Part shown: piece by piece, positions 34,718 to 43,402 of the stretch
Layout: every line of letters begins with the position of its first letter
How positions within the stretch are numbered: the stretch's first letter is position 1
DNA from: an uncultured Bacteroidales bacterium
GTDB lineage: Bacteria > Bacteroidota > Bacteroidia > Bacteroidales > UBA4417
Direction of reading: 5' to 3'
NCBI GenBank assembly: GCA_903879715.1
Contig: CAIRMR010000204.1
Location: forward strand, 30,760 to 94,759
Length of the DNA stretch: 64,000 nt
The notes under the pieces: generated by a model
What the model was told of the DNA's origin: nothing
The model's input: the letters and a program-made list of their open reading frames with translations, nothing else
The model's database searches: none
Program-made: the position numbers and the translations under genes

Positions 34718-36667
34718 CTATGCCAGCGGAAGTGTAAACACGAAAGTGCTTCCCTCTTTTAACGTACTTTCAACTTTGATAGTGCCACCATTTTTAGTAA
34801 CAAAATCTTTGCAGAGAATTAGTCCCAGCCCGGTTCCTGTCTCGCCGGCAGTACCTTTATTCATAAAATGCTGATCATATTTGAAAAGTTTTGCTTGGCT
34901 CTCCGCCGAAAGCCCGATACCAGAGTCGATGACGGATATCTGTGCAAATCCTTCCAATCTGATCGATTCAATGCGGATTTTGGTTCCGTGGTAAGAGTAT
35001 TTTATCGCGTTATTGATAAGGTTATGCAGCACTGAGATTATCATATTTTCATCTGCCAGTACCATTAATTTTTCATCAACAGTGCTTTCAATTACAATAT
35101 CTTTTTGTTTGGCGACGGTTTGAAGATTATTTGCTGTTTTACCGCAAAGCTTTCCGATTGAAAATTGTATTGGACGATAAGTAATCATTCCGCTTTGCGA
35201 AGTCGACCAGGTAAGCAGGGTATTAATTATTTCAAAAAGATTGGTTGATAAAGTATGAATATCGCGGGTAAAAATCTTCTTTTCTTCTTCGGTAAGCTTA
35301 TCATAATCAGTCAGGAGCAAATCACTAATGCCATGAATTGAGCTTAAAGGATTTTTAATGTCATGGGCAAGGATAGAAAGGAATTTGTCTTTGGAAACGT
35401 TAAGTGAAATAAGTTCATCTTTTTGCAATTCTATAAGATCGTTTTTTACTTCGAGCTGTTCATTGGTTTTTCGCTTGATCCGGTTCTGAGTTATAAGTAA
35501 GATAACCAGTACCGCTATAATTACCAGTATTGCGCCCAGGATATACAGCATCAGGTTTTTCTTCGACAACTCAAGCTCCTTGTTTAAGTTTTGTTTTACA
35601 AGGTGTTCCTTTTCAACTTCCCGTTTTGCAATCTCATACTGATATTGAATTTGTGAAACTTTTTCAGTGGTTTCTGCATTCAGTATGCTATCGTTTAGCT
35701 GTTTTGATTTGTCAAGGTATGAGTAAGCCTCTTTAAAGTTATTCCTGGCAACATGATAGTCGGATAAAAACTCGTAGGATTTTGCCAGCAGATCTTTGGA
35801 GCCGACTTCTTTCGCAAGTTTTTCCGCAGTGTTAAGGTACTTGGCGGCTTCTTCGGTCCGTTTCATATCAAGCATAATCTCACCCATATTCAGGTGATAG
35901 TAACAGATATGATATTGATCTTCTTCCTGTTTCCAGATTTTCAATGCTTTATCCAGGTATTCAATGGCCAGGTTATAATTACCCATTTTTTTACTTGTCA
36001 GACCAAGGTTAATATAGGCAGCAGCGAGGTAGGAATCATTGCCGGATTTCTCATATATTTTAATGGCTGAAAGGAGATTTTCACAAGCCGGTTTATAGTT
36101 CTTCTGCTTGGCAAGTACAATGGCGATGTTCAGCTCACAATCAGCGATTCCATTTTCGTTTTTCGTCCGTTTAAAATAATCGAGAGCTTTATTATAATAA
36201 GATAATGACATTGGATAGTTATTCATGCAATCGTGAACAATTCCAACATTCATAAGCGCTTTTGCCTGCATCGCTGAGTCGCCTGATTCACTAAAAAGAT
36301 GTTGTGCCCGCATCAGGTTATCGAGCGATTTATCGTACCACGACTTTTGCATATAAACCAACCCTATAAGCCTGAAACATTTTGCCGAATCAATTTTTTC
36401 TCCGTGTTTGCTGATCATATCCAGGAGCTGATACTCTGTTTCTAATGCTTTGTCGAGCTCTGAATTGGTATAATATGCTTTTCCAAGAGCAGAAAGAGTT
36501 TTAATTTTTTCCTGGGGTGTCAGGGTTTTTGCCAGCACCAGCTTCAGACTGTCGGCTTCTTTACTTCCGGAATCAGGAAGAATATGTGCATTACCCTGTA
36601 GGGCTAAAACCACAATACAAACAAACATGAATATGGAAAAGTGTCTGATATTTAAATGTTTATCCAT
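34718..36667 (-). CDS. TPR-domain sensor histidine kinase
   Basis: 649 residues from the ATG at 36667 (MDKHLNIRHFSIFMF), which gives a signal-like helix; a longer frame to 36742 starts in sequence unlike a leader. Residues about 45-345 contain seven or so TPR units (KALMNVGIVHDCMNNYPMSLSYYNKALDYF; AAYINLGLTSKKMGNYNLAIEYLDKAL) outside the inner membrane. A helix near 372-394 (LMLYILGAILVIIAVLVILLI) anchors it, then HisKA (FLSILAHDIKNPLSSIHG) and HATPase (VLHNLINNAIKYS; DSGIGLS; GTGLGLILCKDFV). No response regulator adjoins on its strand; it may phosphorylate one elsewhere. Confidence 0.9.
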   Translation of the reverse strand: MDKHLNIRHFSIFMFVCIVVLALQGNAHILPDSGSKEADSLKLVLAKTLTPQEKIKTLSALGKAYYTNSELDKALETEYQLLDMISKHGEKIDSAKCFRLIGLVYMQKSWYDKSLDNLMRAQHLFSESGDSAMQAKALMNVGIVHDCMNNYPMSLSYYNKALDYFKRTKNENGIADCELNIAIVLAKQKNYKPACENLLSAIKIYEKSGNDSYLAAAYINLGLTSKKMGNYNLAIEYLDKALKIWKQEEDQYHICYYHLNMGEIMLDMKRTEEAAKYLNTAEKLAKEVGSKDLLAKSYEFLSDYHVARNNFKEAYSYLDKSKQLNDSILNAETTEKVSQIQYQYEIAKREVEKEHLVKQNLNKELELSKKNLMLYILGAILVIIAVLVILLITQNRIKRKTNEQLEVKNDLIELQKDELISLNVSKDKFLSILAHDIKNPLSSIHGISDLLLTDYDKLTEEEKKIFTRDIHTLSTNLFEIINTLLTWSTSQSGMITYRPIQFSIGKLCGKTANNLQTVAKQKDIVIESTVDEKLMVLADENMIISVLHNLINNAIKYSYHGTKIRIESIRLEGFAQISVIDSGIGLSAESQAKLFKYDQHFMNKGTAGETGTGLGLILCKDFVTKNGGTIKVESTLKEGSTFVFTLPLA

Positions 36668-36781
36668 TTTGTGCGAGCTGATTATTTTTTTTAGGAGGGG
36701 GGGAGGTGTTGCATACTGCCGTACACAGGCATTTTTCATCAAATTTCCGGAAAATAATTCATATATTAAGATATGATTTGA

Positions 36782-36814
36782 TAAAAATATAGTAGCGCAA
36801 TGTTTTAATGCAAA
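36782..36814 (-). promoter_or_regulatory. promoter of the TPR kinase
   Basis: On the minus strand TTTG (36811-36814) and TATTTTTA (36782-36789) stand 21 bases apart, close to the -33 TTTG / -7 TAnnTTTG pattern of Bacteroidota. This supports a start downstream, at 36667. Confidence 0.5.
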
Positions 36815-36933
36815 AATTTATATTTGACAGTTTATAAATCAGCCCGATTCAAGATTAACTCTTTAGTAGGAATAATTCCCTTAATTCATGAATCATTCGT
36901 GTGTGTCTTAACGAGATAGAAACCAGATTTTTT

Positions 36934-39075
36934 TCAACGGATCAGGGAAAATAAACCTCTTTTACTTCCAATATTGTCTTCCCGGAGCGAAAGCCCGAAG
37001 GTGGCTGTAAATGTATACATACCTTCAGGACAGTCCTTGCCGCCAAATTTCCCATCCCAACCTTTGACTACATCATCAGTTGTAAAAATAAGTTGTCCCC
37101 AGCGATCAAATATATACATTTTGAATGTGGAGATATTCCTTACAACAGGCCGGAATACATTATTCACGCTGTCATTACCTGGTTTAAAGGCATTCGGGAA
37201 AAACACAGTTCCCAGGCACACAGTTCCTGAATATAAAAGGATATCGGTTGTATCTGAATTTGAACAGGTGGTTGGCGAAGAGTATGAGTATACAATACGA
37301 TGCAAACCTTCAGGTTCTTTATACGGGAAAAGGCTATCCGCAGGAATACCATCAACAAAATAGTTTCCGCCCTGTGGTTCCCCGCCACTAAGTTTGAAAC
37401 CGGGAGCTGTATAGCATATTTCCTGGTATGGCGCCAAGGCAACAACAGGGAGTGGTTCAAAAGTGATATCCCGATCGATGGCAGGTCCGTCGCCACATCC
37501 GGCGTTCTGACCTTTTACTGAAAGTATGCCCTCAGTGGCATTAGTGTCAAAATTAAGAGTAGCGTTCCTTCCTGACTCCTCAATTGTTGTGCCTTTCCCG
37601 GAATAGGACCATGTATAACTGCTTGAATTCGGATCGTTGGCTACAAAAAAATCAAGACTGCCGGATGTTCCTATACAATGAACGCTGTTGCCTGATAAAG
37701 CAGGGATTACAGGGAACCTTTTCGTAGTAAAAGTTACTGGTACAGTTTCGGACCAGGAAACAAACCACCATGAATTTATAGTTTTATTGTTTCCAAACTC
37801 GTTGTTCCAGGTATGGCAGCCGCTTGCGCTTACGCATCCTGTAGAAGAATTCGTTGTGCCGCCTATTTCGGAATCATCCCAAAAAATTCTCAATTGTCCA
37901 CCTGCCGGCCTTATTTGGCTTACTATATATCCATAATCATTGCTTTCAATATCGAAAATAGGTAAGTGGGTTAGCCCGCTGAGATTAGTTATCGTGAATG
38001 CCAGGGATATCCCGTTTGCAACTGGTTTTCCATAGTTGTCGTTACCATCCCAGGAAATATGATTGTATCCATCGCCACCCGGCTCAGCTTTTACATCGGC
38101 TATGATCTGAACATCTTCGCCATCTGCGCCGGGATTTGGATTTATCTCAATAAGAAGTTTAACAGTTCCGTCTTTTTCAACTCTCAGGTCAAAGTCACCT
38201 CCTCCTGTAGCACAATCGGGTGTAACATTAATTGGTAAAAAAATGCCTGATTTTGCCTTTTGTGTCGGATATACAGTACTATCAGGATCATTCAGGAAAA
38301 TCTTGTATTGAAGGTAATTTAACGGCCCGCTTCTGGATTTCCGGTCACTTTCCAGGTCACCGGTATTATTGCAACCTGTCATATTGCTTGAAATTGAAAA
38401 TGTCCCGCCCCGGAAGCCATTACAGTCTACTTTTGTTACAATACTGTCGTCTGAAAGAATCATCATTTTTCCATAAAACCGTTCCACGTTGGAGTAATTA
38501 TCAGGTCCACTCCAGAATTGCCACGCCTTTGACCAAACACGACCATCCACTGCTTTTTGGGCGGCGTTAATAACCGTAATATCAAAATATTCGAATAAAT
38601 GCCGTGTGTCATCCGTATAAGGCGATGGATATTCGAATTCAAGGAAATAATCTCCGGTGGTTAACAAGGGTGGCAATTCAATATAATCATATCCTCCCGC
38701 AGCCGGAAACGGTCCAGCAATGGCTGCATTGTAAGTAGAAATGAACCCGGCACCCGATGTTGGGACGGGAAAAGGGCCATAAACAGTTGTGCCGGAAGGA
38801 TTTTTTATCCTGTAAACGAGGCCTGGTGTATAATTACCCAAGTCCTTTCCAAAGCCAAACCTTATTTTTTCCGAGGTACTGGCAATTGAGATGTTAAGTC
38901 GTAAATCATCCGAAGCACCGTAAAAAGCAAAGTCACTCCTCGATTTATTGATACACAATTGCCCTTTCGAATTCGTGCCAGGCATTAGCTGTTTGGTGCC
39001 TTCAGCAAAAAGCATAGCAGTTGAAAAAACGACCAGACACAAAAAAACAGCTAAGCTTCTGAAAACTTTTCTCAT
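36934..39075 (-). CDS. type IX secreted protein with gliding-motility C-terminal domain
   Basis: A 713-residue protein with a signal peptide (MRKVFRSLAVFLCLVVFSTAMLFA). The N-terminal half has beta domains of unknown function with a repeated Asn/Gly/Asp style and a Ca-binding-like EVENPGADGED segment (residues about 310-325, NPNPGADGEDVQI). A PKD/Ig-like part (NSSSYTWSYSGKGTTIEESG) follows at about 470-540, then a type B sorting domain of the type IX system: LGTVFFPNAFKPGND, FKMYIFDRWGQLIFTT, WDGKFGGKDCPEGMYTFTA. It probably ends up extracellular or surface-bound. I cannot assign a function. It has its own promoter just upstream. Confidence 0.85.
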   Translation of the reverse strand: MRKVFRSLAVFLCLVVFSTAMLFAEGTKQLMPGTNSKGQLCINKSRSDFAFYGASDDLRLNISIASTSEKIRFGFGKDLGNYTPGLVYRIKNPSGTTVYGPFPVPTSGAGFISTYNAAIAGPFPAAGGYDYIELPPLLTTGDYFLEFEYPSPYTDDTRHLFEYFDITVINAAQKAVDGRVWSKAWQFWSGPDNYSNVERFYGKMMILSDDSIVTKVDCNGFRGGTFSISSNMTGCNNTGDLESDRKSRSGPLNYLQYKIFLNDPDSTVYPTQKAKSGIFLPINVTPDCATGGGDFDLRVEKDGTVKLLIEINPNPGADGEDVQIIADVKAEPGGDGYNHISWDGNDNYGKPVANGISLAFTITNLSGLTHLPIFDIESNDYGYIVSQIRPAGGQLRIFWDDSEIGGTTNSSTGCVSASGCHTWNNEFGNNKTINSWWFVSWSETVPVTFTTKRFPVIPALSGNSVHCIGTSGSLDFFVANDPNSSSYTWSYSGKGTTIEESGRNATLNFDTNATEGILSVKGQNAGCGDGPAIDRDITFEPLPVVALAPYQEICYTAPGFKLSGGEPQGGNYFVDGIPADSLFPYKEPEGLHRIVYSYSSPTTCSNSDTTDILLYSGTVCLGTVFFPNAFKPGNDSVNNVFRPVVRNISTFKMYIFDRWGQLIFTTDDVVKGWDGKFGGKDCPEGMYTFTATFGLSLREDNIGSKRGLFSLIR

Positions 39076-39089
39076 AATAAACTGATACG

Positions 39090-39097
39090 CAAAGATA
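39090..39097 (-). promoter_or_regulatory. -7 promoter element of the secreted protein gene
   Basis: TATCTTTG on the minus strand matches TAnnTTTG exactly, 14 bases before the ATG at 39075, giving a very short leader. Confidence 0.55.
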
Positions 39098-39302
39098 CCG
39101 TAGTTAGTTTGATATCATTGTATAAACAGTGAATGGTTTTGTTAAAATATTCATAAAAGAGTTGACGAAATTGCAATTACACGTTTTGTACTATTCAGCA
39201 AAGGAAGTTTCATATCCTGAAATTACAAATCCCAAATCCAAGGGAGAAACAATAGGATTTTCCGCCCCTGGAATTTTGAATCTGGCTCCTGGAATCTGAT
39301 TT

Positions 39303-40970
39303 TTATTTGTATCCTTCATTATGCACGCTTTTCACTGCCCTTCCTGAAGGGTCGTTCTGGTTGCGGAACGAAGCGTCCCACGCAAGCGCTTCGGGAGTGC
39401 TGCAAGCTACCGATGGTACCGATGGCACGCATTGCGCCGCTGCATCCGAAGGGAAATGATCGGCAAAAATGGAACGGTAATAATACTCTTCTTTTACCCG
39501 TGGCGGATTAATAGGGAAGCGGTATTTCGCGTTGGCCAGTTGTTCGTCGGTAACCTGTGAAGCGGTAAGTTCCTTCAACGTATCAATCCAGCTATAGCCA
39601 ACGCCATCGGAGAATTGTTCTTTCTGTCGCCAGGCAATGCTCGCCGGCAGATAATCCTCGAAGGCTTTGCGGAGTATCCATTTCTCCATTTTACCGTCTT
39701 TCGCCATTTTGTCTTCAGGATTCAGGCGCATGGCAACGTCCATAAATTCTTTGTCGAGGAAAGGAACGCGGCCCTCAACACCCCATGCTGCCAGCGATTT
39801 GTTAGCCCGTAGGCAATCATACAAATGCAGTTTCGACAATTTCCGTACTGTTTCCTCGTGAAACGATTTGGCATCCGGAGCCTTATGGAAATAGAGGTAA
39901 CCGCCAAAAATTTCATCGGCGCCTTCGCCCGAAAGCACCATTTTTATTCCCATCGATTTTATAACCCTCGACATCAGGTACATAGGCGTCGAAGCGCGTA
40001 TGGTAGTAACGTCGTAGGTTTCGAGATGGTAAACCACATCGCGTAAAGCATCCAGGGCTTCCTGTATGGTGAATTCAATTTCGTGGTGTACCGACCCAAT
40101 ATGATCAGCCACAATCCGCGAAGCTGCCAGGTCGGGCGAACCTTTGAGGCCAACTGCAAATGAGTGAAGCTGGGGATACCAGGCTTCCTGCAGATCGTGC
40201 GATTCAATACGGCGGGCGGCATATTTTTTTGCGATAGCTGAAATAACCGAAGAGTCAAGACCTCCTGACAGCAAAACACCGTAAGGAACGTCGGACATCA
40301 GCTGACGGTGAACGGCTTCTTCCAAAGCTACACGCAATTCGTGAATATTGCTCTGATTGTCTTTTACGGCTGAAAAATCTTCCCAGTCGCGCTTGTACCA
40401 TTTACGCATTTCACCGTCTTTACTGTAGAGGTAATGGCCTGGCAAAAACTCCTCGATGCGGTTGCAGGTGCCTTCGAGGGCTTTGAGTTCTGATGCCACG
40501 TAAAAATTGCCGAACTTGTCCCATCCCATGTACATAGGAATGATTCCAATGTGATCGCGGGCAATGAGGTAACAGTCGTTTTCGACATCGTACAGGGCAA
40601 AAGCAAAAATGCCGCTCAGGTCCTCGATGAAATCAATTCCTTTTTCGCGGTACAGGGCCAGAATTATCTCGCAATCGGAATGTGTAAGAAACTCATAGTC
40701 ATTTTTTAAGGTTTTGCGAAGATCCAGGTGATTGTAAATCTCACCGTTAACGGACAAAATCAGTTTTCCATCTTTACTCTTCAGCGGCTGTCCTCCCGAT
40801 TGTGGATCGACAATGGAAAGGCGCTCATGAGCCAGGATGGCTTTTTCGCCACAGTAAATACCCGACCAGTCCGGCCCGCGGTGGCGTATCTTTTTCGACA
40901 TTTCAAGTACCTGCAACCTTAAATCCTGCGAAGCCGTCTTCAGCTCAAAAACTCCTACAATTCCACACAT
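39303..40970 (-). CDS. asnB: asparagine synthetase B, glutamine-hydrolysing
   Basis: A 555-residue cytoplasmic enzyme making asparagine from aspartate, glutamine and ATP. The N-terminus MCGIVGVFELK has the amidotransferase nucleophile Cys2; RHRGPDWSGIY, AHERLSIVDPQSGGQPL and SVNGEIYNHLDLR complete that domain. The synthetase half has the PP-loop YGVLLSGGLDSSVISAI and VLSGEGADEIFGGYLYFHKAP, and GRVPFLDKEFMDVAMRLNPEDK. Length is normal for AsnB. Its 5' region carries a full Asn-codon attenuator (41023-41189), so expression should rise when charged tRNA-Asn runs short. Confidence 0.96.
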   Translation of the reverse strand: MCGIVGVFELKTASQDLRLQVLEMSKKIRHRGPDWSGIYCGEKAILAHERLSIVDPQSGGQPLKSKDGKLILSVNGEIYNHLDLRKTLKNDYEFLTHSDCEIILALYREKGIDFIEDLSGIFAFALYDVENDCYLIARDHIGIIPMYMGWDKFGNFYVASELKALEGTCNRIEEFLPGHYLYSKDGEMRKWYKRDWEDFSAVKDNQSNIHELRVALEEAVHRQLMSDVPYGVLLSGGLDSSVISAIAKKYAARRIESHDLQEAWYPQLHSFAVGLKGSPDLAASRIVADHIGSVHHEIEFTIQEALDALRDVVYHLETYDVTTIRASTPMYLMSRVIKSMGIKMVLSGEGADEIFGGYLYFHKAPDAKSFHEETVRKLSKLHLYDCLRANKSLAAWGVEGRVPFLDKEFMDVAMRLNPEDKMAKDGKMEKWILRKAFEDYLPASIAWRQKEQFSDGVGYSWIDTLKELTASQVTDEQLANAKYRFPINPPRVKEEYYYRSIFADHFPSDAAAQCVPSVPSVACSTPEALAWDASFRNQNDPSGRAVKSVHNEGYK

Positions 40971-41022
40971 AAAATTTATTTTTTAAAGTAAAACATTACA
41001 TCAACCGTTCACACAGGGCAAT

Positions 41023-41049
41023 AAAAAAGGCCTTCCTGTAAGGAAAGCC
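41023..41049 (-). terminator. intrinsic terminator (attenuator) upstream of asnB
   Basis: On the minus strand GGCTTTCC (41049-41042) pairs with GGAAGGCC (41036-41029) over 8 bp with one U-G wobble, around TTACA, and is followed by TTTTTTAT. It lies 53 bases before the asnB start and after the leader peptide, so it would stop transcription before the gene unless the competing structure forms. Confidence 0.85.
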
Positions 41050-41075
41050 ACTTATGATTTTTCAAACACAATACA

Positions 41076-41083
41076 GCTTTCCT
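41076..41083 (-). promoter_or_regulatory. antiterminator segment overlapping the leader stop codon
   Basis: AGGAAAGC (minus strand 41083-41076) is the exact reverse complement of GCTTTCCT (41048-41041), which covers nearly the whole 5' arm of the terminator. Two wobble pairs can extend it. Its first two bases are the last two of the leader stop codon TAG, so a ribosome reaching the stop would hide it, and a ribosome stalled at the Asn codons would leave it free. Confidence 0.75.
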
Positions 41084-41132
41084 AATCCGCCAGGGGATTA
41101 TAATTATTGAAAAGTGTATTATGATTTAACAT
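41082..41132 (-). CDS. asnB leader peptide, Asn-rich
   Basis: A 16-codon open frame, MLNHNTLFNNYNPLAD then TAG, with five AAT (Asn) codons at positions 3, 5, 9, 10 and 12. Such a density in a short frame placed between a promoter and a terminator is the signature of a regulatory leader peptide, as in the his and trp operons. Its translation, not its product, would be what matters: the ribosome senses the supply of Asn-tRNA. It starts about 17 bases after the expected transcription start. It has no clear Shine-Dalgarno, which is normal for Bacteroidota. Confidence 0.8.
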   Translation of the reverse strand: MLNHNTLFNNYNPLAD

Positions 41133-41155
41133 TTTGCCTGTATTAGTTTGTGGCA

Positions 41156-41189
41156 CAAAGATAATAAGAAATGATTATATACTGACAAA
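41156..41189 (-). promoter_or_regulatory. asnB promoter
   Basis: On the minus strand TTTG (41186-41189) and TATCTTTG (41156-41163) are separated by 22 bases. TATCTTTG matches the -7 consensus exactly. Transcription should start near 41149, about 17 bases before the leader peptide. Confidence 0.7.
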
Positions 41190-41219
41190 AATAATTTGGT
41201 CTGGATATACATACACTTT

Positions 41220-41930
41220 TTAGAAGAAGCGCTCGTTAATAAATTTCTGAAATTTTTCCTTGTAGTTTTCGGATATGGGAATGTATTCCTTGCCGAAAAC
41301 GATACGGTTGCGTTCGATGGTCTTGATTTTATCCAGGTTCACAATAAAGGAGCGGTGAACACGCATAAATTTAGATTCGGGCAGGTTTTCTTCCAGCGAC
41401 TTCATGCTCATGAGCGAAAGGACAGGTTTTTCATTGTCTTCGAGGCAGAATTTTACATAGTCTTTCAACCCCTCGATATATAGAATATTATTAAAATCAA
41501 TCTGAAGCAGTTTGTAATCCGCTTTTACAAAAATTGAAGTGCGGGTTTCGGGAATTGCAGCTTTTTCGAAGTGCCCGAACCAGCGTTTCGCTTTATTTAC
41601 CGCGTTCAGGAATTCAGGATAACTGATTGGCTTCAGAAGGTAATCCAGCGCATCCACCTTAAATCCTTCGAGTGCGAATTGCTCAAAAGCGGTAGTAAAA
41701 ATCACTTTTGGACCATCCTTCAGGCTTCGTGAAAACTCAAGGCCCGAAAGCCCGGGCATCTGTATGTCAAGAAAAATAATATCCACTTCAGTTTTATCCA
41801 GCATTTCCATAGCCTGGAAGGCACTGCTGCAACGTCCGGCCAGTTCGAGAGAGGGAGTTTTCGAAACGTAACCTTCAAGCAAATCCAGCGCCAGCGGTTC
41901 ATCGTCAACAAGTAAGCAACGGATGGTCAT
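41220..41930 (-). CDS. LytTR-family response regulator of the efflux operon
   Basis: A 236-residue regulator: receiver domain with LLVDDEPLALDLLEG, the phosphorylated Asp in IIFLDIQMPGLSG and K in LLKPISYP, then a LytTR DNA-binding domain (IFVKADYKLLQIDFNNILYIEG ... FMRVHRSFIVNLDKIKTIERNRIVFG). It resembles the regulator at 33869-34582 along its whole length. It is separated from its kinase partner by 224 bases of phrase repeats, but both lie on the same strand after the efflux genes, so the five upstream genes plus this one form a likely regulon in which the regulator controls its own operon. Confidence 0.93.
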   Translation of the reverse strand: MTIRCLLVDDEPLALDLLEGYVSKTPSLELAGRCSSAFQAMEMLDKTEVDIIFLDIQMPGLSGLEFSRSLKDGPKVIFTTAFEQFALEGFKVDALDYLLKPISYPEFLNAVNKAKRWFGHFEKAAIPETRTSIFVKADYKLLQIDFNNILYIEGLKDYVKFCLEDNEKPVLSLMSMKSLEENLPESKFMRVHRSFIVNLDKIKTIERNRIVFGKEYIPISENYKEKFQKFINERFF

Positions 41931-41964
41931 GGTTTCTGATGATATTTAATTGGATAAAGGTGAA

Positions 41965-42145
41965 AAGTGAAAAAGTCAAGATCCAAGTCTCAAATTCCAA
42001 GACCCAAATTCCAAGCGCCTAAGATTAGATATTCCCTCATTGTTCCACAGTGTTCTTAGTGCCTCCGTGGTATTTTTATTCCTCTTAAAAGCAGATACTC
42101 CTTCTCTGTGTTCCTCCGCGTTCTCCGTGCCTCCGTGGTAAAAAA
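41965..42145. repeat. phrase-repeat spacer between kinase and regulator
   Basis: It contains CCAAATTCCAAG (42004-42015), shared with the array before ribF, and two identical 14-mers GTGCCTCCGTGGTA (42059-42072 and 42127-42140) in a CTCCG-rich context. It separates two genes that would normally be adjacent. Confidence 0.7.
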
Positions 42146-42154
42146 ACCAAATCC

Positions 42155-43219
42155 CTATTTCTCCGAACCTGTTTTCAAAGTCAGTGTTGAAACATATTTT
42201 TCACCAATTTCTTCAATAGTAAGCTCAAAAGCTGATGGATAAATCAGCTCAAGCCGCTTACGCAGATTGATAAGGCCAATGCCTGATCCGCTTTTATCCG
42301 CTTCAGGTTTAGGGAAATTGCTGTTTTCGACGCGGCATTCCAGTTCGTTGGCGCCGGTCATGCTGATGCGGATCGAAATATATGAAGGAAGTACAGGACT
42401 AACACCATGCTTAAACGCGTTTTCGACCAGCGAAATAAAGAGCAGAGGCGCAATTGTAATACTTTCGTCGGCATTCAATATTTCCGTATCCAGTTTTACA
42501 TGCGACGGAAGCCGCAGGCTCATCAGTTTAATATAATTTGTGGTGAAATTGAGATCCTTGCTCAAGGGAACTTTGGGATGATCGCTTTCATACAACACAT
42601 ACCGGATCAGGTTACTGAGCTGGTGAACCGCATTCTGAGCGTTTTCCTGGTTGATCGAAATCAGGGAATATATATTGTTAAGTGTATTGAAAAGGAAGTG
42701 AGGATTAAGCTGGTGTTTCAGGTTCTGAAGTTCCGATTCGATATGAAGTTTTTCGAGTTCTTTTTGTTCGGCCTGCGATTGGTACCATTGGGTTGTCATT
42801 TTTATGGCTGTTGATAAACCTGCTGTAACACTCATCGAAATTATATCGCGGTACAGGATTATTTCCCTCATTTTATCTTTGGGAGGGACATGTTTATTGG
42901 TTGATAACTGAGCATAGTAGGAAGAAAAGAAGAATTGCCTGATTAAATCCATTACCAATAAGCACAAGGCAAACAGTATGAGATTGGCCAGGAAAAACTG
43001 CCAGATTTTTTTGTTGAAAAGATACCGGCGTATGATCAGGAAGTAATTGGTATAGAATACAACCATCAGGAAAACGATAGGCAGCGAGAAATCCAGGTAT
43101 CGTATTATATTCCTTTCACCTTCACTGTAGATGAAGATCAATGGGAAAAACAGAATAATTCCCCATAGGATTAAGTGTATTGAAAGCTGAACAGAGCTGT
43201 TTTTTCGTGTTTCAGACAT
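42155..43219 (-). CDS. LytS/YehU-type sensor histidine kinase of the efflux operon
   Basis: A 354-residue kinase with four N-terminal membrane segments (ILWGIILFFPLIFIY, LDFSLPIVFLMVVFYTNYFLI, FFLANLILFALCLLVMDLI, DIISMSVTAGLSTAIKM). The kinase motif LKHQLNPHFLFNTLNNIYSL includes the phosphorylated His; SLVENAFKHGV and GSGIGLINLRKRLELIYP form the ATP-binding part. Downstream of the permease gene by about 180 bases of repeats, it probably senses envelope state or a drug and signals to the LytTR regulator that follows. Confidence 0.92.
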   Translation of the reverse strand: MSETRKNSSVQLSIHLILWGIILFFPLIFIYSEGERNIIRYLDFSLPIVFLMVVFYTNYFLIIRRYLFNKKIWQFFLANLILFALCLLVMDLIRQFFFSSYYAQLSTNKHVPPKDKMREIILYRDIISMSVTAGLSTAIKMTTQWYQSQAEQKELEKLHIESELQNLKHQLNPHFLFNTLNNIYSLISINQENAQNAVHQLSNLIRYVLYESDHPKVPLSKDLNFTTNYIKLMSLRLPSHVKLDTEILNADESITIAPLLFISLVENAFKHGVSPVLPSYISIRISMTGANELECRVENSNFPKPEADKSGSGIGLINLRKRLELIYPSAFELTIEEIGEKYVSTLTLKTGSEK

Positions 43220-43274
43220 GGCTGGATTTTAAGCTGTTTTCTTATATTTGATTTTGTGACAGGTGACTTGATTC

Positions 43275-43402
43275 CTTCCCTTCGGCTGGCTTCGGTTGGC
43301 TTCGGCTTCGCTCAGCCAACGCAGCTCAGCCGCCGCCGTTCAGGGTAAAGTTTGCGAATTGTATTTCACATCCGACATCCCACATCCCACATCCGACATC
43401 CT
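43275..43402. repeat. CTTCGGCT / CTCAGCC and CATCCCACATCC phrase repeats
   Basis: CTTCGGCTGGCTTCGG (43280-43295) and CTTCGCTCAGCC (43306-43317) form a 28-bp element interrupted by 10 bases; the uninterrupted reverse complement lies at 59732-59759. Near 43367-43402 CACATCCGACATCC-type phrases repeat in tandem. Confidence 0.7.
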
